NCBI GenBank assembly: GCA_913049555.1
Contig: CAJWYM010000009.1
Span: 1-61,833 of the forward strand
Direction of reading: 5' to 3'
Length of the DNA stretch: 61,833 nucleotides
From: an uncultured Opitutia bacterium
Lineage (GTDB): Bacteria > Verrucomicrobiota > Verrucomicrobiia > Opitutales > CAJWYM01
In this document: piece by piece, positions 17,668-25,931 of the stretch
Layout of the letters: every line of letters starts with the position of its first letter
Position numbering within the stretch: the stretch's first letter is position 1
Position numbers and translations under genes: made by a program
Notes under the pieces: model-generated
Told to the model about the DNA's origin: nothing
Seen by the model: the letters and a program-made list of their open reading frames with translations, nothing else
The model's database searches: none

Positions 17668-18912
17668 TCAACGATGCGCAACATAATCTTCGATAATTTT
17701 TGCTGCGCAGGCGGGTCCATTTTCTTTCGCAAGAATCGCTGCAAAACTTTCTGCATTTTGAAGGTATTTTTTTTGTTTTTGAATTTTGCTCACAGCCTCT
17801 GGCAAGAGTTCAGGCCAGTTTTTTTGGGGTACCGATAGACCACAGCTTCTTCTGCAAACTTCTGATGCCCAAAAGTATTGATCCCCAAAATGGGGCACTA
17901 CAATCTGGGGTTTGCCTGCATGAAAAACAGCAGCCGTAGTGCCAGCACCTCCGTGGTGAATCACTACCGAAGCGCGTCGAAAAAGTTGATTGTGAGACAT
18001 TTTACCGATTGTTTTAAATTCATTCCCGAAGCTTTTAAGAGAGAGTCCAGCCCATCCACTTTGAAGAATGATCTTTTTCCCTTTCTCCCAATATTTTTCA
18101 AATCGACTCATCACGCCCTCGATGTGATCGAAGGATACGCTCCCAAAGTTCAAAATGGAGACTTTTTCACCTTGGCAAAATGCATCGAGTTCTTTTTCTA
18201 TTTCTGGGTCATAAGCGGTTTGATTTCGTAAATACCCAACCGTTTTAAATCGCTCCGATACACAAACTCCTTTCATTAGTTCTCGGGATACAGCAACTAT
18301 ACAAAGATCTGCTGGTTTGAGCAGAAAATGTTTCATCTTGGGTAAGTTTTTCTCTCTCAATACTGGATGGATTACTCGGTTCACGGTCATATCTATGATT
18401 CCACTCACCATGCACCAAGCCAAACGATTCCATCTTTCTCGGATCCATTTGGGAAAAGCTCGCAACTTAGGAACAAATTCAGGCGCATTACTTTTAGAGG
18501 GCACCACATTGTGAGAAAAGACAACTACTGCAAAAGGAACTTGATGTTTTTCAGCTAAAACTCCTATATGGGGGAAAACATAAGAGCCGATTACGAGATC
18601 GTGGCCCGCTATATAACGATCCATCCGATCAATGAGCTCTCCCATAAAAGGCAAGCCGCTGCGGTAGATCTGTCTGAGCAACCTCAAAACATTCGGTTGT
18701 CGATCCAGCTCTCGCATACATTCCGTAAAAACTTCCTGTTTCCAATCGGGGGGTAAATGAAGGAATGTGATCCCTGCCTGCTCAATTTCATCTTTAAACA
18801 AAGGTGCGCAAGAAAATCGCACGATGTGTCCATTTTTTAGCAAGGCTTTACCCAGTGCAATGATGGGATAAATATCTCCAGTAGAGCCATGAGAAGTCAG
18901 TAATATTTTCAT
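17668..18912 (-). CDS. GT1-family glycosyltransferase (UGT/MGT-like)
   Basis: A 414-residue GT-B transferase. The N-terminal domain starts ILLTSHGSTGDIYPIIALGKAL, a hallmark of the sterol glucosyltransferase/rhamnosyltransferase group (COG1819). The donor-binding domain carries the classical HHGGAGTTAAVFHAGKPQIV followed by PHFGDQYFWA, which fits the nucleotide-sugar signature. The acceptor could be a lipid, glycolipid or secondary metabolite. It is divergent from a GT4 glycosyltransferase at 19076, which suggests a shared envelope-glycolipid theme, but nothing more specific can be read. Confidence 0.85.
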   Translation of the reverse strand: MKILLTSHGSTGDIYPIIALGKALLKNGHIVRFSCAPLFKDEIEQAGITFLHLPPDWKQEVFTECMRELDRQPNVLRLLRQIYRSGLPFMGELIDRMDRYIAGHDLVIGSYVFPHIGVLAEKHQVPFAVVVFSHNVVPSKSNAPEFVPKLRAFPKWIRERWNRLAWCMVSGIIDMTVNRVIHPVLREKNLPKMKHFLLKPADLCIVAVSRELMKGVCVSERFKTVGYLRNQTAYDPEIEKELDAFCQGEKVSILNFGSVSFDHIEGVMSRFEKYWEKGKKIILQSGWAGLSLKSFGNEFKTIGKMSHNQLFRRASVVIHHGGAGTTAAVFHAGKPQIVVPHFGDQYFWASEVCRRSCGLSVPQKNWPELLPEAVSKIQKQKKYLQNAESFAAILAKENGPACAAKIIEDYVAHR

Positions 18913-19075
18913 GAATTTAAATTTTTATAATTGGCAATTTATCCCATAAGGCAACAAGCATATCGTTTTTAAAGGTTACATTCTTGTGACTTATGTTTCG
19001 AAAAATTTACATTAAATGAATTGCTCAGAACTTGAGTCCAAGACAAATTTATAAAAAACAATAAATTCTGTAATA

Positions 19076-20221
19076 ATGAAATTCTGCTTAGTCACTGAGA
19101 CTTTTCCACCTGAGATCAACGGTGTCGCCATGACGCTCGGAAAACTTAGTTTACTTCTTGCAAAAAGAGGGGTTGAAGTCAGCATCGTAAGACCTCGGCA
19201 AGAAATGGATTCAGCCTCTAGTAAAGCCAATAGTCCCTATCAAGAGTACCTTGTTAAAGGGATGCGAATACCGAGCTATCCAGATTTACAATTTGGCTTT
19301 ACTTCGAAACGATTTCTCAAACAAATTTGGGAAGAGAATCGGCCTGACATCGTTCATGTCACAACTGAGGGGCCTCTTGGCTTATTGGCAATCAGTGCTA
19401 CTCAAAAAATGGGCATCCCAACTACTTCGAGTTTTCATACTAATTTTCATTCCTATGGAAATTACTATTTGTATCGATTCTTAATAAAATCAGTCTTTAC
19501 CTATTTAAAGTATTTTCATAACAGAACGCATGCAACCTTTGTTCCAGATGCAAAGTTGAAAAACACATTGGAAGAAAGTGGTTTCGAACGCGTTCAATTA
19601 TTAAGTCGCGGCGTGGATACCAAACTTTTCTCTAGGCATCGACGTTCAGAGGCTCTTCGTGAAAATTGGGGTGTTTGCCAAGACGATCCAGTGATCCTTT
19701 ATGTTGGTCGAATTGCGCAGGAAAAAAATCTAAAACAACTGGTTTCTATTTATGAAAAGCTCAAACAACACACACCTTCAATTTCATTGGTTATGGTTGG
19801 TGAAGGTCCTTACAGAACTAGCCTGGAAAAAAAACATCCTGACATTCATTTTTGTGGAAGTAAAGTAGGAGAAGATTTGGCAGCGCACTACGCCTCTGGC
19901 GATCTCTTCATATTCCCAAGCACGACAGAAACTTTTGGCAATGTCGTCACCGAAGCTATGGCTTGTGAGCTTCCTGAACTTGCTTTTGACTATGTAGCTC
20001 CGGGCCAATTTATAAAACACAATGTCAACGGATTTTTAGCGCCTTTTGGGGATCATGAAACCTTTATGAAGGAGGCCATCAAACTTATTAACAAGCGTAG
20101 TGAGTGGCAAACTATAGGGGCATCCGCCAGACAACAAATGTTAAAAGTTTCATGGGATGAAGTTGTAGACCAGTTTGTTAAAAATATTGAAGACATTCAC
20201 TGTAACAAAAAGCGAGTTTAA
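19076..20221 (+). CDS. GT4-family glycosyltransferase
   Basis: A 381-residue GT-B transferase. The N-terminus reads VTETFPPEINGVAMTLGKLS, typical of the MgtA/SQD2-like branch of GT4 that builds glycolipids from diacylglycerol or phosphatidylinositol acceptors. The donor domain has GRIAQEKNLKQL, VMVGEGPYR and the E-x7-E type element in FIFPSTTETFGNVVTEAMACE. It begins a run with a tiny membrane protein and an LpxH-like phosphoesterase; GT4 and such phosphoesterases are often neighbours in bacteria, so glycolipid synthesis is a reasonable inference. The ATG at 19076 follows a weak binding site. Confidence 0.85.
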   Translation: MKFCLVTETFPPEINGVAMTLGKLSLLLAKRGVEVSIVRPRQEMDSASSKANSPYQEYLVKGMRIPSYPDLQFGFTSKRFLKQIWEENRPDIVHVTTEGPLGLLAISATQKMGIPTTSSFHTNFHSYGNYYLYRFLIKSVFTYLKYFHNRTHATFVPDAKLKNTLEESGFERVQLLSRGVDTKLFSRHRRSEALRENWGVCQDDPVILYVGRIAQEKNLKQLVSIYEKLKQHTPSISLVMVGEGPYRTSLEKKHPDIHFCGSKVGEDLAAHYASGDLFIFPSTTETFGNVVTEAMACELPELAFDYVAPGQFIKHNVNGFLAPFGDHETFMKEAIKLINKRSEWQTIGASARQQMLKVSWDEVVDQFVKNIEDIHCNKKRV

Positions 20222-20240
20222 AAAAGAAATCATTCCTTTT

Positions 20241-20399
20241 ATGAATCAAAAAAAAGAAGCAATCGATTTTATTTCCCTAGATAAATTTACGTGCAAAATG
20301 TATAAAACAAAGGGAAGAGTAAGTGTTTTTCAAAGTCTCATCCTTGTAGAAGCGATCTGGTTCATGATTTTTTATCTTCTCTATTTTAAAATCTCATGA
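20241..20399 (+). CDS. 52-residue putative membrane protein
   Basis: A short ORF (starts MNQKKEAIDFISL, ends FYLLYFKIS) with one hydrophobic segment at about residues 29-51. It starts 19 bp after the GT4 stop and its TGA overlaps the ATG of the next gene (ATGA, 20396-20399), an arrangement typical of translational coupling. That placement is the main reason to call it a gene. No family recognised; a membrane tether or regulator for the flanking enzymes is possible but unsupported. Confidence 0.55.
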   Translation: MNQKKEAIDFISLDKFTCKMYKTKGRVSVFQSLILVEAIWFMIFYLLYFKIS

Positions 20400-21244
20400 A
20401 GACAGAAACCCTTAAATTCAAAACAATTATTCTTTCAGATATCCACTTAGGCACCCGAGGTTGCAAGATTGATGAAGTCAACCATTTTATCAAACATACT
20501 TGGTCTGAAAAGCTCATCCTTAATGGCGACATCATTGATGGCTGGAGTCTCAGTCGTAAAGGAGGGTGGCAAAAAAAACATACCTACTTTGTTCGTCGGG
20601 TTCTTAAAATAGCTGAAAAAAAGGATACGGAAGTAATCTATCTAGCGGGCAATCATGATGAACTTTTGAGAAATTTCTTGCCTGTCTATTTTGATAAAAT
20701 CAGCATTATGGAAAATTATGTGCACGTATCTGTGAAAGGTATCCGCTATCTTTGTTTGCATGGCGATGTATTCGATACGGTCACAAAACACAGTAAATTT
20801 TTTGCGATCCTCGGGGATATCGGTTACCAAAACTTACTTATGTTGAATCATATGCTAGCAAAATACCGCAAATGGAGGGGATTGGAATATTTTTCATTGA
20901 GTAAATACATCAAAGACCGAATAAAAACTGCAGTGAATAAACTTAGCTCTTTTGAGAAGCACTTAAAATTAATTGCACAAAAGAATAATTGCACGGGTGT
21001 TATTTGTGGACATATTCATACCCCTGAAAACAAAAGGATCGATTTTATTCATTACCTCAATTCGGGAGATTGGGTAGAATCAATGACTGCAATTGTCGAA
21101 GATTTTAAAGGGAATTTTGAGCTTATTAATTACGCCGAATTTTGCAGGCGCATAGGTCATGATCCTTATAATTTTGATGGAGGCGGAGGATTCAGTGAAT
21201 TGGATTTGGAACTATCCGCTTTGCATAAGTCAAGTCCTAGTTGA
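20396..21244 (+). CDS. LpxH-like calcineurin-type phosphoesterase
   Basis: A 282-residue metallophosphoesterase of the UDP-2,3-diacylglucosamine hydrolase-like group (COG2908). Metal-binding motifs occur in order: LSDIHLGTRG, NGDIIDGW, AGNHDE, LHGD and GHIHTPE, followed by NSGDWVES. The protein is longer than E. coli LpxH (about 240 residues) and has a helical insert around residues 135-190. Proteins of this type next to a GT4 gene are common in bacteria; their substrate is often not LpxH's own. Its start overlaps the 52-residue gene by 4 bp. The role in lipid A or another lipid phosphodiester is uncertain. Confidence 0.82.
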   Translation: MKTETLKFKTIILSDIHLGTRGCKIDEVNHFIKHTWSEKLILNGDIIDGWSLSRKGGWQKKHTYFVRRVLKIAEKKDTEVIYLAGNHDELLRNFLPVYFDKISIMENYVHVSVKGIRYLCLHGDVFDTVTKHSKFFAILGDIGYQNLLMLNHMLAKYRKWRGLEYFSLSKYIKDRIKTAVNKLSSFEKHLKLIAQKNNCTGVICGHIHTPENKRIDFIHYLNSGDWVESMTAIVEDFKGNFELINYAEFCRRIGHDPYNFDGGGGFSELDLELSALHKSSPS

Positions 21245-21362
21245 AGGAAATTAAGTGGATAAGGGCTGCTATTTCCCTATGGATCCAAAAAATAAGCCTG
21301 AACTAAAAATTCCTTTCCCAAAAAGACAGCCAATAAGACAGCCAAAAAGAGCAAACGGATGC

Positions 21363-23528
21363 TTATTCCTTTAGATACAATTTGGGTTGAACGAGACTGA
21401 AGTGTCCAGATTGCGACTGGGAGTTGAATTTATCATTCAAAGAGGCTCTACCTCCAGAGTGAGCGTCTCCTAGAGCATTGAGATGTGTGATAGAATCAAA
21501 TAAAAAAGGGCTGTTTAAATCGATAGAGAGAGGAGATAATGGAATTGAGATTTGGTAACTGTAGTACATCTCCGTAACTTTTTGAGCTTCTATTTTAATT
21601 TCTTCAAACTGGTTTGAAAGGTCTCTGATCCCAAAAGAACCTTCTTTTTCTGGAATGATTATTAAGTGAGCAATCTGTTGTTTTTTGTGCAAAGGAGCAA
21701 AAAACAGCTCCGAGCAAGAGCTCTTAGAAGGGTGCGTGTAGTTGGGGCATATATCAGAATCAAGCACCTTCATGCTTATCCTTAAATGTTCTCCATCAGA
21801 GGAGATTTTTCCTTGAGCACATACAAAGCCAGACAAGAAAATTTCAAATTCAGTCTCTCTTTTTTCGTATAAGTGAAGCATATCTCTGGGATTCAGTTGA
21901 GTGCCGACAGCTAATACATGGAGCTCCTCATTTTCAATTTCAACTGAGATCGGATGCTGGATGGGTTTCAAAGTCTCTACTGAAAGCAAATGTTCTTCCT
22001 TAGAGTAAGGAGGGGTGAGGGTCTCTTTAAACCCTCTTTTTATTTGCAATAGATTTGAATCAAAAACGATGTTTTTTCTAAATGTAAAAGGTTTGGATGT
22101 AGGATTTTCTATGGTCAGCCTTATTTCTGATTCGCCACCTTGGGATGCATCGAACGCTTCATTTTCTAGTCTCAATATGATGCGATCTTTAAACCCATTA
22201 GCAGACTTGCCCGTATGCTTTAGAGTGGGTTCAAAATCTTGTAAAAAACCGTTCTTTTGGTGCTCTTCAATCAGATCATCACACATTGCCCAGATCTTAT
22301 CCAATGGGAGGGATACTGAGGTGTGCGGGTCCACCATAGCTGCATGGTAAATATGCTCTCTTCTGGATGAGAGGGCAGCCTCAACGGTGAGTTTCTGTAC
22401 ATTTATATTCGTTTGGCACAGGGCAGCAAGATGGGAGGGTAGGGAACCAATCGAGGTAGGAGAGATTCCATTGGCATCCACTTGGCAGGGAATTTCAATG
22501 CAACAGCCTTGGGGAAGGTTTGAAATATTTCCCTGGTTTGAAATATTTCCATAAATAGTTCGTAGGGTATTGGTTTCTATCGAGTGAATAATGTAGGAAC
22601 CATATTCATGAGATTGAGGACGCACTTCTATTTCTTTTCCGTCTCCTAATAATTCCTTTTCAGATTCCTCCCAAGTAGCGATGATGCTTTTGCAGCGCCT
22701 AAGGTATTCATCGATTGGAATTTCAAATTCTTGAATCATTTTCTCTCCATGATGAATAAAATAGGGGAGATATTCGCTCAAATGCTCACTGGACTCCGTT
22801 ATAAAATAACCGGTTCGTCTCATCATCTCATAGCGAACTTTTTCAAAATTGCGCTCTGGGTCTTCTAAAATCTTAAAGAGCAGTGGATAAGCATCTTGTC
22901 CAAGATACTCAAACTTCAAGAAAAAAGCCAAGTGATTGATTCCTGCAACTGTGTAATTGACATGATCGAAGTTTAGATTTGCGTGCTTAGAAAGCATCCG
23001 AGCCGTTCCAAAAACAGAGTGACAAAGGCCTACATTTTGAATGCCGACGGCTTCGTTGACGGCCCAACAATTCATGGCCATTGGGTTGGAATAATTGAGC
23101 AGTAGGCAATTTGGATGTGCAAAACGTTCTATATCTTTAGCAATTTTGAGAATTTCGGGGATTGTTCGTAGGCCCCTAAAAATACCACCTATACCCAGAG
23201 TGTCTCCAATCGTTTGCTGGAGGCCGTATTTTTTTGGAATTTCAAAATCCGTGAGAGTTGCCGGATCATAACCTCCGACTTGGATGGTGCAAATTACATA
23301 TTTCGCATGGCGGATGGCTTCTACTCGGTCTTGGGTGGATTCAATCTTGGCCTTTACTCCAAGAGCTTGGACTAGTTTCTTCATCATAAGATCCGCGACT
23401 TGAAGTCTTTTAGGATCGATATCCATCAAAGCGATTGTGACCTCTTGCAATTCTTTAAATTGCAAGAGGTCGCCCACTAAAGTTTTAGAGAATACAACGG
23501 ATCCTGCACCAATGAGGGTAATTTTCAT
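21363..23528 (-). CDS. GH4-family glycosidase with long C-terminal extension
   Basis: A 721-residue protein. Residues 1 to about 440 are a GH4 NAD- and metal-dependent glycosidase of the alpha-galactosidase (MelA) branch: NAD motif GAGSVVF, NYSNPMAMNCW (145-155), the metal and catalytic pair Cys169-His170 in GLCHSVFG, then GINHLAFF. GH4 enzymes usually stop near 430-480 residues. Here about 270 more residues follow: a beta-sandwich-like part (about 455-560, EIRLTIENPTSKPFTFRKN) and a part with the features of a family-9-like sugar-binding domain (GRASLNDKFNSQSQSGHF near the C-terminus). No signal peptide, so it should act in the cytoplasm. It stands alone and is divergent from an oppBC-type pair. 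Confidence 0.85.
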   Translation of the reverse strand: MKITLIGAGSVVFSKTLVGDLLQFKELQEVTIALMDIDPKRLQVADLMMKKLVQALGVKAKIESTQDRVEAIRHAKYVICTIQVGGYDPATLTDFEIPKKYGLQQTIGDTLGIGGIFRGLRTIPEILKIAKDIERFAHPNCLLLNYSNPMAMNCWAVNEAVGIQNVGLCHSVFGTARMLSKHANLNFDHVNYTVAGINHLAFFLKFEYLGQDAYPLLFKILEDPERNFEKVRYEMMRRTGYFITESSEHLSEYLPYFIHHGEKMIQEFEIPIDEYLRRCKSIIATWEESEKELLGDGKEIEVRPQSHEYGSYIIHSIETNTLRTIYGNISNQGNISNLPQGCCIEIPCQVDANGISPTSIGSLPSHLAALCQTNINVQKLTVEAALSSRREHIYHAAMVDPHTSVSLPLDKIWAMCDDLIEEHQKNGFLQDFEPTLKHTGKSANGFKDRIILRLENEAFDASQGGESEIRLTIENPTSKPFTFRKNIVFDSNLLQIKRGFKETLTPPYSKEEHLLSVETLKPIQHPISVEIENEELHVLAVGTQLNPRDMLHLYEKRETEFEIFLSGFVCAQGKISSDGEHLRISMKVLDSDICPNYTHPSKSSCSELFFAPLHKKQQIAHLIIIPEKEGSFGIRDLSNQFEEIKIEAQKVTEMYYSYQISIPLSPLSIDLNSPFLFDSITHLNALGDAHSGGRASLNDKFNSQSQSGHFSLVQPKLYLKE

Positions 23529-23812
23529 GCTTAAAATCTACACAACAGTCCTAGAAGAAAAAAGAAAAATATTATTCATGGGTGGAATTCGTATAAGCTT
23601 TAGAGTTCGATTTCAATTCCTTGAGAAAACAGAACCATTTATTGGGAATTTGGAGAATCTAAAATCCTAATAAAAAAGAATTTTCTAAAGGATTCTAGTA
23701 AGGAGAGGATTGTTGGATTGCTTGTAAAGCTTTCTCCATTATTGTAGTGGATTGATTTGGAATGATTGACCGCAATGAATGAGATGGATTACAGAAACCT
23801 TTATTTAACAGA

Positions 23813-24739
23813 GTGAGCTTGTTTTGGTTTATAGTAAAGAGGATCGTTGAGTCTTTGCCTGTTCTATTTGCAATCGTAACCCTCTCTTTCATCATGATCA
23901 AAATGGCTCCGGGAGGCCCTTTTGACGGAGAAAAACAAACCGATCCTCTTGTATTGGAAATGCTGAATGCCCAATATGGATTGGACCAGCCTCTATCTTT
24001 GCAATATGCCCGATTTATTTCCAATTTATTCAAGGGTGAACTTGGGCCCTCAACCAATTATCCCAGCTGGAGCGTTGAGGAGATCATTGCTAGCAAACTC
24101 CCTGTTTCTATCGAGTTGGGTCTTTACTCATTTATTTTAGCTTTATTTTTGGGATCTGGCATTGGGGCTCTATCAGCGGTGCGGCCAAACAGCTTGTATG
24201 ATTACTTACCCATGAGCACCTCTATGCTAGGTATTTGTCTACCAAGCTTCGTGATTGGCCCCTTGTTGCTCTTGGTCTTTTCTCTTCACTTTCAATGGTT
24301 CAATGTTCAAGGTTGGAATTTTCCGCAAGACAAAGTTCTACCGGTTTGCACATTGGCTCTTTTTTACACCGCTTTCATTGCTCGTTTGACTCGTTCCAGT
24401 TTGATAGAAGTTTTGGGCAAAGACTACATAAGAACTGCAATTGCCAAAGGGGTTTCTCCTTTAAGGACAATTGTCGTTCATGGATTGCGAAATGCTTTTT
24501 CTCCTGTGATCTCCTACTTAGGTCCGGCTTTGGCTGGATTGATCAGTGGTTCTTTTGTAGTAGAAACCATTTTTCAATTGCCCGGTTTAGGCAGATTTTT
24601 TGTTCTAAGTGCAATGAATCGGGATGTTTCTCTAACCATTGGGGTGGTTCTCTTTTATGCAGTGCTAATCCTAGCTTTTAATCTAATGGTGGATATTCTT
24701 CTAGTATTTATGAATCCGAAGAGGCGATTTAATGACTGA
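23813..24739 (+). CDS. OppB/DppB-type ABC transporter permease
   Basis: A 308-residue inner-membrane protein with about six transmembrane helices. It starts with GTG at 23813 (LFWFIVKRIVESLPVLFAIVTLSF), has the conserved PGGPFD loop after the first helix and the LGKDYIRTAIAKGVSPLRTI coupling segment (EAA-type) that contacts the ATPase, then LPGLGRFFVLSAMNRD as in peptide and nickel permeases. It overlaps the oppC-like gene by 8 bp. No binding protein or ATPase gene is adjacent. Substrates of such importers include peptides and, in many sugar degraders, oligosaccharides. Confidence 0.88.
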   Translation: MSLFWFIVKRIVESLPVLFAIVTLSFIMIKMAPGGPFDGEKQTDPLVLEMLNAQYGLDQPLSLQYARFISNLFKGELGPSTNYPSWSVEEIIASKLPVSIELGLYSFILALFLGSGIGALSAVRPNSLYDYLPMSTSMLGICLPSFVIGPLLLLVFSLHFQWFNVQGWNFPQDKVLPVCTLALFYTAFIARLTRSSLIEVLGKDYIRTAIAKGVSPLRTIVVHGLRNAFSPVISYLGPALAGLISGSFVVETIFQLPGLGRFFVLSAMNRDVSLTIGVVLFYAVLILAFNLMVDILLVFMNPKRRFND

Positions 24740-25607
24740 AGTCGAACAAGTTACAATCCCTGGTCAATCTTTGTGGAGAGAGGGATTGCTAAGATTGAGG
24801 GCCAATCGCTTTGCCCTGATTTGTGGGTGTGTTGTTTCTTTGATTGCAACCTTTTGTTTTTTATCCCCTGTTTTGCCCATTGCCGATTATGCAGTTCAAA
24901 ACAGAGATCTAGGACCCACTCCTCCATCATTGGATCATTGGCTGGGGACGGATACTCTAGGTCGAGATTTACTCAGTCGGATTTTGTTTGGTGGACAAAT
25001 TTCATTCAAAGTAGGTTTTGTAGCCACCTTTACTGCACTTTTAATTGGGGTGACCTACGGGATGGTTTCTGGATTTATTGGGGGTGCGTTGGATCGATTC
25101 ATGATGCGCTTTATTGATATTTTATATCCTTTACCCTTTACAATTTTTGTCATCCTTCTTCTTTCCATTGTAGAGGAAAGAAGTATGACTCTCATTTACA
25201 TAGCAATTGGAGCCGTGGAATGGTTGTCCATGGCTAGAATTATACGGGGAGAAGTTTTGTCACTCAAAAAGAACGCCTTTATTGAGGCTGCACAATCACT
25301 TGGACAGAGTAATTTTAAGATTCTACTAAAACACATTTTCCCGAATCTTTTGGGAACCATTATTGTTTATACCACTCTAACGATTCCAAGTGTTATGTTG
25401 TTGGAGTCCTTTATTAGTTTTTTAGGATTGGGAGTACAACCTCCGATGACTTCTTGGGGAGATCTAATTAAAAACGGAGCGGATTTTATGGAGGAATACC
25501 CGTGGATGCTGATAGGACCTGCAGTCTTCTTTTCAGTCACTCTCTTTTCTCTCAACTTTTTTGGGGATGCCCTGAGGGATGCTCTAGACCCCAGAAGTGA
25601 AGATTAA
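24732..25607 (+). CDS. OppC/DppC-type ABC transporter permease
   Basis: A 291-residue partner permease. The cytoplasmic N-terminus WREGLLRLRANRFAL precedes the first helix; after it comes a long outer loop with PSLDHWLGTDTLGRDLLSRILFG, the OppC hallmark. The coupling loop EAAQSLGQSNFKILLKHIFPN and the GLGVQPPMTSWGDLIKNGADF element are also present. It should form a heterodimeric channel with the upstream permease. The operon appears to end here: the next gene starts 324 bp downstream and is unrelated. Confidence 0.88.
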   Translation: MTEVEQVTIPGQSLWREGLLRLRANRFALICGCVVSLIATFCFLSPVLPIADYAVQNRDLGPTPPSLDHWLGTDTLGRDLLSRILFGGQISFKVGFVATFTALLIGVTYGMVSGFIGGALDRFMMRFIDILYPLPFTIFVILLLSIVEERSMTLIYIAIGAVEWLSMARIIRGEVLSLKKNAFIEAAQSLGQSNFKILLKHIFPNLLGTIIVYTTLTIPSVMLLESFISFLGLGVQPPMTSWGDLIKNGADFMEEYPWMLIGPAVFFSVTLFSLNFFGDALRDALDPRSED

Positions 25608-25839
25608 TCTTCATTCGCTTCGTTCAATCAAAACTCCCTAATTTTAAGTTTAGGTTAAAATATTTTGACTTTTACAGGTTTTAATTGGCAGGTTCCCTCT
25701 GGATTTCTTGCGATCTCATAAGAAATAGGGAATGGCATTTTTTTTCTTCTAAAAGACCAGATTATGATTGGGAATGAAAACCGATTTTATTGAAGCTGTT
25801 ATAGCTTTTCCTTTATTTATAGCTTGTTCCCAGTATAGT

Positions 25840-25899
25840 AAACATCAGATACCCTTTAAACAAACCTTCATCCAACGCTTTAAGGTTTCACTGATGTTT
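25840..25899. repeat. nested inverted repeats in the leader of the beta-helix gene
   Basis: Outer arms AAACATCAG (25840-25848) and CTGATGTTT (25891-25899) enclose inner arms AAACCTT (25862-25868) and AAGGTTT (25882-25888). The set lies within the 324-bp gap between the permease pair and the beta-helix gene, ending 33 bp before its ATG. It could be an mRNA leader structure or a paired operator. Nothing else was recognised in the gap. Confidence 0.4.
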
Positions 25900-25931
25900 T
25901 GTTTACCTCGTTCCTCATAAAATAAAAATCC

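Noticed and set aside
23529-23812. Remnant of an OppA-like binding protein upstream of the permease pair
   Set aside because: All frames here are broken by stops and give no recognisable protein fragment.
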